Notes: a model not told the origin generated them from the letters alone. Positions 45,190-58,026 are shown, counted from the first letter of the stretch. The stretch: 64,000 nucleotides of DNA from Pohlia nutans (GCA_022496805.1 CM040085.1:24085811-24149810), one strand, 5' to 3'. Numbers and translations: made by a program.

Positions 45190-46058
45190 AGATCTAATGG
45201 TGTAATCTTGAGATTAAATCAGAATTTCTCCATGATGGAGTGTCCAAATTTTTTTTAAATAAAAAATAATGTACTTAGGAATGTCATCTCAGAACAACCC
45301 CGCACCAAATTTGAAAGAAAATGGATTAATAACATAGGGAATATCATCCTTTATTGAGAGTAGGTTTAGGCCAATTAGGAGAAAGAAAGATTAATTGATG
45401 TGCCTACTATCCAGGCTTTGTACCTGTAGTATAGAGTTCATCAATGCCCATGCCATGTGAAATTTTTTAATTGTGCTTTGAACGTGCTCAAGGATATTAA
45501 CCTTTTAACTTGTTATTATGAAAAAAAAAAGGTTGTTATTTTTTACACTTAAATTTTAATGTTTTTTTTACATTAAAATGTTGAATTGTCACTTCCAAGT
45601 TTCCAACACTAAATTGATTAAATTGTTGAAAATAGACTTTTGAAAAAAATATTGAAAATAAAAAGATTATCACCTCTTCTACTCACCAATGCAAAAATTT
45701 ATCTAATTTGACACAAAATTAGTATTTTATAAATAATTCAATTTGTACTCTTATTTAACATTACTATAATCAATTATACCAAGTTTTACGTTCTAAAAAT
45801 AAAATGTTGATTTTTGATGAATTTAAAAAGTGTTTTTGGTGTTTGACCTTATTAATTCATTTAAAAATGATTTATGATAGTTCCAATATGACATGCTAGT
45901 CACAAACATAAAAATTAAACAACTATCTAGATAGAGGAAATTTTAAAAAGTTACATATTTTCAAATAAATGCAATTGCGTATTGATTATCCCCTATTACA
46001 TTTAACTACTTCAAGCTCTCAACTACTTGAATGTCTATACTTCTCCTACACACAAAAG
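45190..46058. other. AT-rich, possibly the rest of a decayed transposon
   Basis: No gene. It lies next to the transposase relic at 46059-46337, but no element ends were identified. Confidence 0.3.
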
Positions 46059-46337
46059 TTATTTGATAATCATCAAACTTGACCAATCTACCAACGTGTG
46101 TGCTTTGATCACTGCTTCCAATTCAAAAGGCATATATTGACACAACTTGAGGAGTTTGTTTTCACACATCAAATTCCATTGGCATTCAAGAATTTGCCTC
46201 AATTCTTTCAAATTTTGAGCGATACTTGGACCATGTTGAACAAGTTCATTGAGGATCTTTGAGACATTCTCAATTGGGTTGAGATTGGGTGAATTTGCAA
46301 TCCAATTCAACTTCTCAATATGGTACTCTAAGTTCAC
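46059..46337 (-). pseudogene. Tc1/mariner-type transposase C-terminal fragment
   Basis: 92 codons containing LNWIANSPNLNPIENVSKIL, then LKELRQILECQWN, LLKLCQYMP and LEAVIKAHTLVDW. This is the C-terminal end of Tc1/mariner transposases (pattern DW..SPDLNPIEN.W..L, carrying the catalytic Glu, then SMPRRLQAVI). Upstream the frame is closed by a stop, and the catalytic Asp region is not recognisable. In the family the first residue of the motif is Asp; here it is Asn. A relic, and a possible clue to the source of the TA-flanked elements in this window. Confidence 0.75.
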
Positions 46338-47181
46338 ATAGTATTCTAAGTATTCTTTATGGTCATGTCAATGATTCATTAATGGTTGATGACTCATTGA
46401 TTACAAGTCATCCATACTTGTTAAAGTTTACCATGGTAATCTTTGAAAATTCGACTGCATATCTTTTCTTGTGATTTTTTAGGTTTAAATGAGATAAAAA
46501 TATGATAACCATAAAATAACTTCAAATAATCTAATTTTTTGGTGGACGGTGAATTTCACACTGGAAAACTATATTGTGCAAAAAGAATCTCCCAAAATAA
46601 ATTATTTTGAAAATTTGATAGGTTTTCGTGTTCTAGGATGAAGGCCAAATTTTGACCCACAACGTTTAAAAATGCAATAAAGTATTCAATATTTGGAATT
46701 TTTCAAAATAGAAAAGTGGAGCAAAAAATAGACTTGATATCCTTGAAGTTTGGAAATTGTCTAGAAGAAATCACAAAATACGGTGAGATAGTTACCTGTA
46801 TTATATAGCGTCCTAACAATAACATTGTCGCTTGTCACTCATAGCTATAAAATTGGTACTTATTCAAATACAAGCTGAGTTCTAGATATCATTAGAGTTA
46901 ACCAAAAAGTGAGCCCAAAGAGGAAAGTTTTGGCAAACTCGTGTTGAATTCCTCTTGAACTCATTGAAACATAAATAGACCAAAAACTAGTTTATGACAA
47001 GTTGGGAGATAATCTAAAACAAGGCACTGTCATTATTCTCCATACCTCGCTATGGCTCCCACACCTTCCACCGAAGCTCCAAGCCCATGGCCCACAAAGG
47101 CACAATCTATGACACGACACTATTCAATCCAAGCATAGTTCAATAGGGAAATTAGAAGTAGAATAAACAGGGAGGTTAGAT
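46338..47181. other. Non-coding, nothing recognised
   Basis: AT-rich; no protein-like frame. Confidence 0.35.
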
Positions 47182-47720
47182 GCATTTCTAAGGAGCCCTG
47201 TGGAGCCATGCTTGATTGTTTTTCAATCAAACGCTGATTTTCACCTAGTTTCTAATTTCAAATGAAAATGGTCCCAACTGAGAAAGTGTGGGGACTACCT
47301 TCTACTTTCTAGTCCAATTTATCGTTCTTCAAAATTGTTAAAATTGCGTTTTTTATAGCACTTTAAAGCTCAAAACCCTAAAATTCCAATATACAATGCA
47401 AAAAATGCTTTTCTATCGAATTTCTTTTTATGTAAGCTCAACAAGCATGCCACCTACACCTTGTCGTTCATCACTATTATTTACATTTTCCCTAAAAATC
47501 TCATACTATTCTAAACATTTTTGTAATTACTAATTTTTACAAGAAAAAACTTTGAAAAATCTTATAATTTTTTTAATTTAAATAATTATGAAAAAATCAA
47601 GGTAAATCAGTTTAACAATACTTTATATGAGAAAAATACCATAAAATATAATATATTTTAAAATGTGAGGAATTGATGAGGTTTGACCAGATAATTGTAG
47701 TGTGGACGCTTAAGGGTTAA
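47182..47720 (+). mobile_element. Family E element
   Basis: Left TTTCTAAGGAGCCCTGTGGA (terminus decayed), right GGACGCTTAAGGG-TTAA. Matches 23759-24313 over its whole length. Confidence 0.8.
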
Positions 47721-48184
47721 CTCTATTATCTCAGTTTTGTGCAACCTGCAAACATCTGTCAACTGACTCTCTTGGAGATCTAATCAGTTGGTTTTCTTTA
47801 AACCCCCCGAGTTCAAGATCTGACATTAAAAAAATCGCTGTGAAGGACACCAACTAATTCAATGGTATCCACAAAGAAACCATTTTTTACTTCAGATCAG
47901 TCATATATAGAGTAACATCTAATGATTCAGAACAAAACAGGAAAATAAGAAAAAGGAAAAAGGTAATAGGGAATACATTGTCATACGCCAGAAAAATGCT
48001 GTTCCTCAAATGAAAAAACTCTCTTGCATCCATAGCTGTAGACAGTACACATCCAGATGGGCTAAGAGGCGGTACATTACAGCATGGGTGTCCATGGTCC
48101 ATGGCCTTCAATGACACAATCCAGGTAGCTGGAAAACTGCGCAAAAATGGAAATGATATCAGCAAATGATTTGAATCGTCTCTC

Positions 48185-51100
48185 CTACACAGAAGGGTAT
48201 TTATTCACTCTGCCCTTTCCAATGAAATAAATTTCTCTAGACGTGCTCCGTGTTGCCTTAGGCCGCAGCCAACTTAATTGCTGAAATCTTCCTTTGCAGA
48301 GTTTGAAAAAGCCTGCAGCACCATCAAGTATTAGCATCAGCATACACTCATAACTTTTAATATCGCCCCTTTGGTAACCAATGAACTTGGCATGTGGAAA
48401 GTGTCAGATCACAGGTGTACACAATAGCAAATATTCTCTGCACATACTGAATGTGATATTGGAATGTGAAATAACGAATTCAGAGTGTACTCTTCAGGGA
48501 TAAGAGCATCTCCACTAGCACTCTGGATACCGCTCTAGCTATGGAAAAATGGATAAGACTGAGTTGGTGAACAATTTATTTGGCTCGTGACACTAGATAA
48601 TCCACTAAAAACCAGAGCCCTCAAAATCACTCTTACTAGTGTATCTCCTCTTTTTAATTGCACATCATGATTGCACAATCCATGTGGTGACTTGTGAGTG
48701 GCTCACTTACTATTTTCAAGAGCCTAATTCAATGATGTTGGTGCGGGAACTACATGGTGAGGTCTGACTTTTTGGATAACCTTCAGAGTGCAATCCAGAG
48801 TGCTAGTGGTGATGCTCTAAGAGTAATAAATTCACATGCTAGACGTTGAGAGATTAAATACTCCCTCTGTCCAGAAATAAGTGTCAAGTGAATGAAATGT
48901 GTCTGAAAATAAGTGTCCATCTAACCGTGAGGAACATGTACCCAATAATATCTGCCAATGTGGTACATCTACCAATAAAACTCTGACCCTTAATAACTTT
49001 TGCATACAATATGCAAATGGCCTATTCTTTTGTGCGTTGGAATCCCCTCCAATATGCCAACAAGCAAATATATACTAATAATAGTAACTAAATTGGTGCT
49101 TTGAAGTTTAATTCTCAAATTCTTAATGTTTGTGCACTAAATTCTCAAAACTTGGAAAGGACAATACATTCCATAAACTTAGGAAGATAAATGTGGCCTC
49201 TCATGAGTCACTACAATAAATGGGCTATTTAGTGTCCGGTGAGAATTGATGTCTTTTACCACAATTCATTCAAAGGTGAGGAGAAATAGTGTCCCTACAA
49301 TACATAGGAGTGAGCCACTTGTCATTCCCACGTTCATTGAAAGTGCCAAGTTCCTTCCAAGTGATGAGATGTCATTGGAACACTACAGTGCTCTACATCC
49401 ATTTTTTTCTTACATGGACACTATATCTCCCTAAAATCAAATAGTGTTTGTGTTGAGAAATAGTGTCCCAGACACAAAATAGCCCATTAAGTGTAGCTCC
49501 ACTACCATGTCAAAAACTTCAAGGTTGCCCTAGAATTCTGGACGGAGGGAGTCAATTTTGCACTGATATTTGCTTATACAAAACGTAACGCATACACACT
49601 GCATGGAACTCGCATGAAGGTGTAAAGAGAAGACTGTGATGACAAGTACCTTGACTTTCTTCACCTTCGAGAAGTTTAATGACGAGGCTGCCTCCCGGCA
49701 AAAGTATCCCACCAGTTGCAGGTATAGAATCATCTGCCTCCGACTGGCCTAGTGCAAGATGCAATGCACACATGCCCAGCTCTGCTGAGAGTGCGGCATC
49801 TTTTGATCCAATGCCTGACACTGATGGGCACATGTCTGATACCAACACGGAATACCCTTTTCCCTGAGCAGACATCATAATTCAATGCTTGTTATTGAGA
49901 CGTCCTGACATCACTCCGCAGCGCTTAACCCTTACAGGACCAAGGATTCACAGTTTTAAAATGACAGATTCAATTGATCATATTGTGAAAAATATAATTC
50001 AGATGGAACCAATTTTATATCACTAGAACTAGTGAAGATCATTGCATGTGTTGATTAAAAAACAAATAAATTCGAACAAGAGAAAGTCCAAATAGGACTA
50101 CTCAAAACTGTTAAGAGAAACATGGTGGTCACTGTGGACGCTTAGTGGTTAAAGGAGTGCAGAGTCACTGATCTTGGGCCATTGCAAATTTGCAATTGTT
50201 CAAATATGGAAAAACACAGAAAGCAGAAGGACAAGCTGGTGGAAGTGCGGCTGTCACAACGCTCTTTCACATCTCTTGAATTCACGTATTTATTAAAATC
50301 TTAATTGAATTCGTAAACTAAAAGGCAAACTCTAGTGGATGGCCTTGACAAGGTGGATTTGTCCAAGGTTGGGATGGTTTGTTTGTTCAATTCCAATGAG
50401 TTTTCAAGTAGCACCAACATGACAGTAAGCAAGAGGTTCAGCTTGCAAACAAGTCCATGAGAGAGCAGGATTGCAAAACCAGTGGGGTGGTAGCAACCAT
50501 CCCAGAGTTGAGGTTTAAACAACATATGTCACTGTTCTTAGATTCCATTGTCAATTACACTGCAGGTTTTAAGTTTTACAAGTGTCAGCATATATAAACA
50601 GACCTGAAATGTTAAATCAAATTTCTTATGGAGCTCAAAATAAAAAGGGCATACCGAAGGTGAGAAAGACGCAAGAGCAGCAGGAGACATCTGCATCACA
50701 TCGCCACAAACTGTCCGTACGCGGCCGTCACAATGATCCACAGGTACTTTCACCTTCTGCTCTGAAATTATACCATCAACCCCTCTTCATGATGAGTCTA
50801 AATCACACAACAAAAACCGTACCCCAAAAGAGAAAAAGGAAAAAACACCCAACAACATATACCGTACAGTATGGTCAGATTCGGCAAGCGAAAGACGAAC
50901 AGAACTAATTTTAGAGCCCTGGATCTTTAGTCGTCTAGTTTCTAAATTTTTCGGAATTCAACATTTTTCCAAATTTTGAGTAGATTGTATTAAAAATAGC
51001 CAAAATTCAAGGCGATATTAAGTAGTCCATGTTGTGGGAATTTCCTTAACATTCAACGTTTAGCTTTCAAAATTTCAGAAGATTTTCAACATCTCATTTT

Positions 51101-52449
51101 TGAAATTGATTTCCATCGAATCTGACAATAGCGTAGGGTATTTCATGCACCAGATTGGCAGGGTAAAAGAGGATGACCTTGATATCAACTCCAACCACCA
51201 CACCCCCTTTCTCCACTGGACCCAGATTTTGGCACGCCACCTGCAAAAGACTACTTCCTCTCATCAGAATCGTCAAATAAAAAATTAAGGCGTTGCAATT
51301 GTTCATATAAAGCCAAACCCTAAACCCTAAACCCTAGATGGCCAACAAACCTGTAGGAAGGCACCCGGGGCACACCCAAGATCCAGCACAGATCCACCTG
51401 GTCGAATGATCCGGTGTTTCTTTTGTATCTCCACCAACTGCAAAGCACCCGCACCTGACTTCATCAATATTAACTCCTAAAGGACCAAGAAGTCTGAATT
51501 GGACCTCATGTTTATTTTATCATTTTTGAGTAGGCCCTATGTAGAGTTCCTTTTGTTCAAATTTATTTGTTTTTTAACCAACATATGCAATGTTCTTCAC
51601 TGATTCCGGTGATATAAAATTTGGTCCCATCTGAATTATATTTTTCACAATATGATCAATTGAATTTGTCATTTTAAAACCATGAAGCCTTGGTCCCTTA
51701 GGGGTTAAAAAGCCAATGACCACATTTGGGATACATGAACAGGAGTAGTATAGAGGACCTGCCCTGCAATAAGGTATTGAAAGCAACGAAGTCCTATCTA
51801 GACTTTAGTGTATTGATAATCTGCATAGCCTCACAGCCATTCTTTGCTCCGTCACAAACCCTACTTACTCCACTATGTAGAGTTTGTGATTAATGAGAGT
51901 CTTCAAAGAACATCTAATATATCCAAAGTATGGAGGATCCTAGTGTATTTATAAAAATAAAAGGTCAATGAGATCAACCCCTACAGAACTCTTTTTTTCC
52001 GCGCATTTTTAAATAAAACCCTGAACAGGACAATCTGCATAGCTTTGCAGCCATTCTTGCTCTATCACAAACCCTACTCACTCACTAGGGTTTGTGATTA
52101 ATGAGAGTCTTCGAAGAGCACATTGAATCCAAGATCTTCCATTGTATCTGGAGGAAAGAAACCCTAGAGTATGCTGGATTTTTTTAACTTATTGTAGGTT
52201 CAGAAATGAGGTGAACACTCTCCCTGTCATTGAAGAAGCGTAGGAGTGTGAATAGTGTTTTCGTCAAGCAACTGGATTCTAAATAGGCGGATGCAAGATG
52301 ATTGGTCGGGATAAATTGGCCTTGCAATCTTAGCAGATGTCTGTAAGCTTACCAAAAAAAAACTTCGTAATTACCTTGAAAGCTGAGCGGGCCACATACT
52401 TAAGCCTGCGAGCTTCACGGTAGAAAAAATCCGCAGTACCTCCACTCAT
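48185..52449 (-). CDS. FtsJ/RlmE-type 2'-O-ribose RNA methyltransferase (222 aa, 6 exons)
   Basis: SAM-dependent methyltransferase of the RrmJ/FtsJ family, closest to the plant At5g13830 type, expected to methylate a ribose in rRNA. Exons in coding order: 52449-52375, 51437-51351, 51240-51178, 50756-50655, 49863-49650, 48312-48185; GT-AG introns; 669 nt. Starts [16 protein letters not shown] as relatives do, so no long transit peptide is seen. Residues: Lys25 in RSAFK, SAM motif [13 protein letters not shown] (42-54), acidic VGVDIK (70-75), Asp119 in [11 protein letters not shown], Lys172 in [10 protein letters not shown], Glu207 in SREIYF. This completes the K-D-K-E catalytic tetrad of RlmE. 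The C-terminus [20 protein letters not shown] is family-typical. Introns are 110-1337 bp and hold several transposons, so the gene tolerates insertions in its introns. Target rRNA and compartment cannot be told. Confidence 0.93.
48503..48818. mobile_element. MITE with AGAGCATCTCCACTAGCAC termini, in intron 5 of the methyltransferase gene
   Basis: Left AGAGCATCTCCACTAGCACT, right AGTGCTAGTGGTGATGCTCT. Termini resemble those of 34511-34809 and 42897-43191, but the interior differs. Confidence 0.8.
48861..49551. mobile_element. Stowaway-like element with nested MITE, in intron 5
   Basis: CTCCCTCTGTCCAGAAATAA at the left after TA; right TTCTGGACGGAGGGAG followed by TC. CTCCCTCYGTCC is the Stowaway terminus. 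Contains 49210-49496. Confidence 0.75.
49210..49496. mobile_element. MITE of the 8993-9473 family (without the CACTA insertion)
   Basis: ACTACAATAAATGGGCTATT ... AATAGCCCATTAAGTGTAG. It serves as the empty-site reference for the nested CACTA MITE at 9255-9397. Confidence 0.85.
49925..50152. mobile_element. TTAA-flanked family G-like element, in intron 4
   Basis: TTAA-CCCTTACAGGACCAAGG ... GGACGCTTAGTGG-TTAA. The left half matches the reversed right half of family G (TTTTAAAATGACARATTCAA, CATATTGTGAAAAATATAAT). Confidence 0.75.
51315..51336 (+). repeat. Short telomere-type repeat in intron 2
   Basis: Three tandem AAACCCT units, 14 bp from the exon ending at 51351. Interstitial telomere-type repeats occur in plant genes and may act as telo-box motifs. 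Confidence 0.8.
51470..51708. mobile_element. TTAA-flanked family G element (239 bp), in intron 1
   Basis: TTAA-CTCCTAAAGGACCAAG ... CTTGGTCCCTTAGGGG-TTAA; an uninterrupted copy of the family also seen at 30722-31147 and 63402-63631. Confidence 0.88.
51818..52132 (+). repeat. Imperfect direct repeat in intron 1
   Basis: About 100 bp at 51818-51920 (AATCTGCATAGCCTCACAGC ... GTGATTAATGAGAGTCTTC) recurs at 52032-52132. Confidence 0.8.
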
Positions 52450-52642
52450 GGTGAATTTTCACTAATTCAAAAAAGATAAGCACAACTCCTGCTCCTCTGC
52501 ACCATTGTCTGCTCCAGCACGAAACAATTAAACGCGTCACCATCTCGTACCAATTCCAAACTTCATTCCATAACTGAGCAAGTGGACACCCGGATCGAGT
52601 AGGAAAATTACTTGCAAAAAAGGAACGACAATTCATGCTCCT

Positions 52643-52657
52643 TAAACCCTAAACCCT
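52643..52657 (-). promoter_or_regulatory. Telo-box near the methyltransferase gene start
   Basis: AAACCCTAAACCCTA about 200 bp upstream of the start codon at 52449. Telo-boxes (AAACCCTAA) are common in promoters of plant genes for ribosome and translation functions, which suits an rRNA methyltransferase. The regulatory role is inferred. Confidence 0.5.
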
Positions 52658-52859
52658 ATAATTTGGCGACAGGGAAAAAATGATGATCGAGGAGAGTTGT
52701 TGACTTACATGAAGAATGGAGAATGCTTCGGAATTGAGACAGCGAAACTTGCAAAGGAGAAAGACGCAGCCGCAGTTTGGCGAACACAAGACATTGAAGA
52801 AGAAGAAGAACTGAATAGGTAGATGAGTCCATTCAGGGCAGCTACACTAATTTTATTTA

Positions 52860-54522
52860 GTGTACTTCACACTAAATAGATTTTGTTACATTATTTGAGA
52901 TGATTCGTTGCAGTGCTGCGTGAGCACTGTACCCGGAGTCCCGGACATCAGGATTGGAAATAATTTTATTTTTTTGAAATGATGCAAATATTCTCTAATA
53001 TTTTATGGATATTTTTAAGATTTTCTTTTTCATTACAGAAAATATTTTTTTTGAAAAAATAATTGCACAAAATTTGGGCATCTCTTTTTATAATTATTTT
53101 TGCTGACCCTAACAACCGGGTATTGTACTTGTTATTTGTCAAAAAAAAAAAAATTAAAAAAAAATCTACTCAGCATTCTTTGTTCTAGTGTGAGAATCAT
53201 CTTTCTAGAGTCTCTACAATACTAAGTATTTTTTTTATCGAATAGGATTCTTTCACTAGTGAGAAATGTAGAAGTCTGTAAATAAAGAAAACAAACAAGA
53301 TTCAAAAAAGCTAACAATAGTGGATTCAAAGAAGAAGACAAAAAATTATCAAAGAAAGAAACAAAAGAGACAAGAAGGTGGTGTGAAATTCCTCGTTTTT
53401 CTCCTAGACAAAGATTTTTTCTTGCTAATTCAATTATTGATTGATATAAAATTGTTTACAAGGGCAAATAAGGACTTGGAAACGAATTGGTATCAAGTTG
53501 CGTAAAAAGGTATCTATATTGTGCATTGGATAGTTTTCTATAAGGATGGGATTTGTAGGGTCAAGAATGTTATGTATGGCTTGCAGTGGTTCTACCAATT
53601 ATTAGGAGAGATATAGAGCTTCAAGAAGGCCCCTACTTCGGATCAATTGAATTCAATTGGCCAGGATTAAAATAATATTTTCTTTTTACAAAAAAAAAAT
53701 TAAACTCATAAATTAATAAAAAAAACTACAGTCTGACGTGGCATACCATTTTCCATGGCAGACCGTCTGCCATGCCAAACTGAGATTTATCATTATTATA
53801 TATATATTTTTAATTTTTTTAATTTTAATTTTTTTTTTCTTGATTGGTTGTTATAAGTTTACTGTTGATCAGCAGTTTGACAGAGGGAAGGGGCCTTTTG
53901 AAGGCCTGATTCTCTCCTAATGTGATGGATCATAACAATATTTACCTCTAAAGGATGAAGACAAGTTGTGTTTCATAAGAATTGCTCCCAAACTGTCATC
54001 TTTAGTGTAATGAGTAAATAATGAAAAAAAGTTGTTTTCACTCTCAACAATAAAATACTGTCCTACAATACTATGAAAATGTGTGAAAAATATTTAAGCC
54101 CATTTGCTTTAATGGATCGCAAAATTATAGTAGTCAAATTAGGAGAATTTCTTTTGCATCTTGTTCAACAAGTTGGTGGATTTTGACTCATTTTTGTAAA
54201 GAACTTGTGATTATTCAATTTTGAATTTTTTTTCCCATTGCGTTGATAGTCTTATTGGTTACCTATGTGTTAATTTTCAGAAATATTTGAGGTGTTTAAT
54301 ATACCGAAAATCATCTTGCACTGAGAGGATGTTAAAAAAATGGCAATTACACTTGCTAGATTTCAAAAAAAAAAATTGGGATTTCAAAATTTAGAAAAAT
54401 CACAATCTCGATAATGATTACAAAGTTTAAAATAATAATAATAAAATATTTAAAAAAAACACCAATTACAATAAATTTACAAAAAAAAAATTACAATTTT
54501 ACATTAAAATTTGACTCACTAA
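52860..54522. other. Intergenic, no gene recognised
   Basis: AT-rich with several A and T tracts. TGGCAGACCGTCTGCCA at 53757-53773 is a short perfect palindrome. Confidence 0.4.
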
Positions 54523-54780
54523 TGTTAAGGACATAGTTACATTCTAGTCTGTTTTAGTTCACTTATAGTTTACTTTGGTTTACTTGAGCTTTTACTTGAG
54601 CTCTAAGGTTTTCTAAGGTTAAGGTGTAAGTGAAGATAGGAAACATGATTTCATTAGTCCTATCAACACACTCATTGAAACCTTGGCTCTAATTCTTGTC
54701 GTGTTTTGGTCTTCTAGATTATTCAATAAAACAAGTTTTTGTGAATATTTCTTGAATAATTTTGAGTATTGTCCTTAACA
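54523..54780. mobile_element. Solo LTR (258 bp)
   Basis: TGTTAAGGACATAG ... ATTGTCCTTAACA with an 11-bp inverted end repeat, flanked by the perfect 5-bp duplication ACTAA (54518-54522 and 54781-54785). CAATAAAAC near 54723-54731 could be a polyadenylation signal. The ends resemble those of the chromovirus LTR (TGTTAGGGACATAG), but the body differs and has no heat-shock array. Confidence 0.88.
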
Positions 54781-54785
54781 ACTAA

Positions 54786-55654
54786 TACATAATTGCTCCA
54801 AAACTGTCATTTTTAGTACATTGACTCAAAATCATTTTTAAAATTTTCATTTTCAACCATAGGGTTTTGTATTAGACTATGATGAAAATGTGTAGAAAAA
54901 AATTCAATTTATGATTTATACGTTTATTGAGGACAAGATATTAATAGCTAAAGTGCAAGTAAATGAACCAAGTTATTTTTTTGCAACTTGCTTGACGACT
55001 TGCCTCCTCTATTAGCACCATGCATGAGCTACCTTTAGAGTTATGAACCCAATAACATTTCAATCTATTGCCTAATGCAAAAAATTATATTTTCACAAAG
55101 CTTATACAGATTTGCATCTTTAATAAATATTTTGAAAAGATTCATTCAAAATTAACTTCATAGTAACCTACCCAAATTTGCAATTATTTGTTGAACATGC
55201 AATTTGTCTTTTAGGGTTAGGATATATCTCCTTTAGGTGACAATTGATCGAGCAATAGATTTGAATATTTGGGTTGTATAATTGTATGCTAATTTTCCAA
55301 AACTAGATGCAGAATATAGGGATGTAGTGAGAACATCTTGTAAGAAAATACTTTTGGCTCCAAACAATTAATAAATATTGATACATACATAGGTTTTGAA
55401 GTTAGGGCCATTTCATAGATGAGAGTCGAAAAAAGACACAAGATATGTCATTTACCTAGCACAAAGCACTCTAAGATTCTCCAGAAAGCAAAAGCACTGT
55501 GATAAATTATTGTGATATGCCCACTTGGAGCAATATGAAGCTACATTGAAGTTGCATGTTCATGAAGTTGAACATGAAATTGCATGTTTGTGAAGTTGCA
55601 CATAATCATGAAATTGCATGTTCTCTTGTGCTCTTCAAATTCCGTGAACCTTAT
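54786..55654. other. Non-coding, nothing recognised
   Basis: No protein-like frame. A run of GTTGCATGTTCATGAAG-type near-repeats lies at 55547-55625. Confidence 0.35.
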
Positions 55655-56612
55655 TACCGTACCTTCCAAGCAGCTTCGTCATGCTTCAAACGAATATTTA
55701 ATATTTTTCAAAAAGTCATGTTCGTTTGCTATTTTTATAGATTAGTTAAATTCGTTTTCTTGAAAAAACATGATATTGTATTTTCATCATTCATCCAAAT
55801 GGGCCTTGCAAGTTAGTACCACAATATGGATTACTTCACTTGTTAGGTAATGATAGAGTGTTGTATAGTCTTGTGCTTTATACAAAATTCAGGACACTAG
55901 TGCCAACAATGAATGTGGGATATGTAGAACTCTCACTTCTTGTTCTTCTTAATCACCGGTTAAACTCCTTTACAAAAATGTGAATAACTTGAGCAAAAAT
56001 ACATCAAATCACGAAATTCTTTTTGGAAGTGAAAGATTACGTGAAAATGCAACTAATCTTAGTTGAAGAATTCTCAAAATAAGATAGTCTACTATGCACA
56101 ATTGAGCCTCAAAAGTCTGATCGCAACACATGTTCTTCTCATTCAACTCATGCATGTTTTTCATAGCCTTACTGAATTTTGTCTATATATCATGCATAAA
56201 AACTTCAAATCACAAAATTCTTTTTGGAGGTGATAGACAACTTGTCCTTCTCACTTTTCTTAGTTGAAAACATTTCAAAATAAGATCATTTGGTATGCTC
56301 AATTGTGCATCAAAGTCTACTGAAAATATGGTGTGGTGAGAATTCACATGAGCTTGCAAGTTCATATCCCATATCATTTGGGAGTGACTTGGAATGAACT
56401 TGATTACAAGGTCAGCTCTTTCTTCCCCTACATCTCACACTCTCCTACTCTGAATAATGTTTAAAAATGGGAAAAATGGTAATATTTCAACATTTCGACT
56501 ATTCCAAAAAACAATTACTATGGTATTCGGCAAAACCTACTCATATTTTCCAAAAAAATTCGTCTTGACTTTTTTGAATTAATTAAAGACGAAGCTGCTT
56601 GGAAGGTACGGT
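55655..56612. mobile_element. 958-bp TIR element
   Basis: 26-bp perfect TIR starting TACCGTACCTTCCAAGCAGC at 55655 and ending at 56612. A TA on both sides is possible as the duplication. The interior holds a repeated motif (CACAAAATTCTTTTTGGAGG / CACGAAATTCTTTTTGGAAG near 56015 and 56212), with no transposase seen. Confidence 0.85.
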
Positions 56613-57103
56613 ATCTTTCATTGGACAAATCATTAGTTGTATGTGAAAACTATGACAAAGATGAATCTAGCGTCTTCTTGGAGATGTTATTAACCTTCTC
56701 GAGTTTGAAGACAAGATGCTCACCCATGTGATGAAAAATTCTTTTTGTCTTTGTGGCACGCTACAAGCCTTTTCAAGCCAAAAACCTCGAATAGTGTTTT
56801 GTTGTTTCTATGAAAATTTGAGACATGTTAACAACTTTTTCATCCATACTCTTCCTCATGCCTTATAGAGTGAAATCTAAAGTCTATTTGCGTTCAATAG
56901 AAAATCAACTAGTCAAGTGCTTCACAAGCATGCCAATTACCTATAAAATGGTCCTGAGAGTATATTTAGACTATGGGAGGCCGTTGGATTAGACTTCCAA
57001 TCTTCATGGTAGGTAGTAGTCTAGGTAGAGAATCTACTGCCCCCAAATGTACTTCAACTCTACAAATTGATTTTTGCAAAAATAGACCGCATTTTGGGGA
57101 GTG

Positions 57104-57716
57104 GGTGAAAGCACGAAAAAGTGTACCACCTCTAACTCTTATGACCATTCAACAATGCAAGGTTCAAAAATACATTATAAATTTGAATTTCGTAAAAATA
57201 AAAATAAAAATAAAATAAAACACCTATTGTTTTATAAAGTCTACCAAAAAAATTTGAGAAAATGATCTTCAATAAGTAGTTATAAATTTTTTATTGACGT
57301 AGAAGTGGCCAAAATTGAAAAAGTAGTTACGTACAATCAACAAAGTTGATATAAAACAAGCAAAATGTATATCAAAACATATTTTTTTTCTACTTTCTTT
57401 TTGGACAAGGACCTCAATTCTATTATTATCTCAAAGGGCATAAAAAATATATTTATGTTGAGTGTATTTAAGGCCACCAATTTTGCAACCAAGATTGGAT
57501 TTAGGCATTCATTTTCAAACACTACTTTTTGTAAAAAAATTTGAAGATTTTGTTCTGAAAATTTGGATTCAAGTACCGATAAGAACTCTAGAGGGCTTCA
57601 TGAAATTAAAACTAAAATACAATATATTTTGATATAAATTTATGGCCTTTGACCAAAACAATTATGATTTTAGTGTAGTAGACTAACTTTTTGGTGCAGT
57701 TTTTCGTGCTTTCACC
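57104..57716. mobile_element. Possible TIR element with GGTGAAAGCACGAAAAA ends
   Basis: A 17-bp perfect inverted pair at 57104-57120 and 57700-57716. No flanking duplication or relatives noticed; it may be chance or an old element. Confidence 0.45.
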
Positions 57717-58026
57717 TGGGTATTAGATGGCCTTCCCACATGGCCACCTACCGTGAGGACCAAAGTTCAATCCAACATCCTCTAAATTAAAACCATCCTT
57801 TAAGGAGAAATGACCCATAAACCTCGCTTCTTCCCTTACAACCCCAAAATTCTGGTGAAGTAGGTGTCCTCAACAACCATCGACTTGTAATTCCAAAAGA
57901 ACTTAAAACTAACCACTTGTAATGCAATTGGGAACTTCAACAGATAGGTGGAATTAGTGCAGTACTATAATCAACAACAATCTCTTCATCGATCAGGTTT
58001 TGGGTTTACATTCAAATTTTGGTCTG

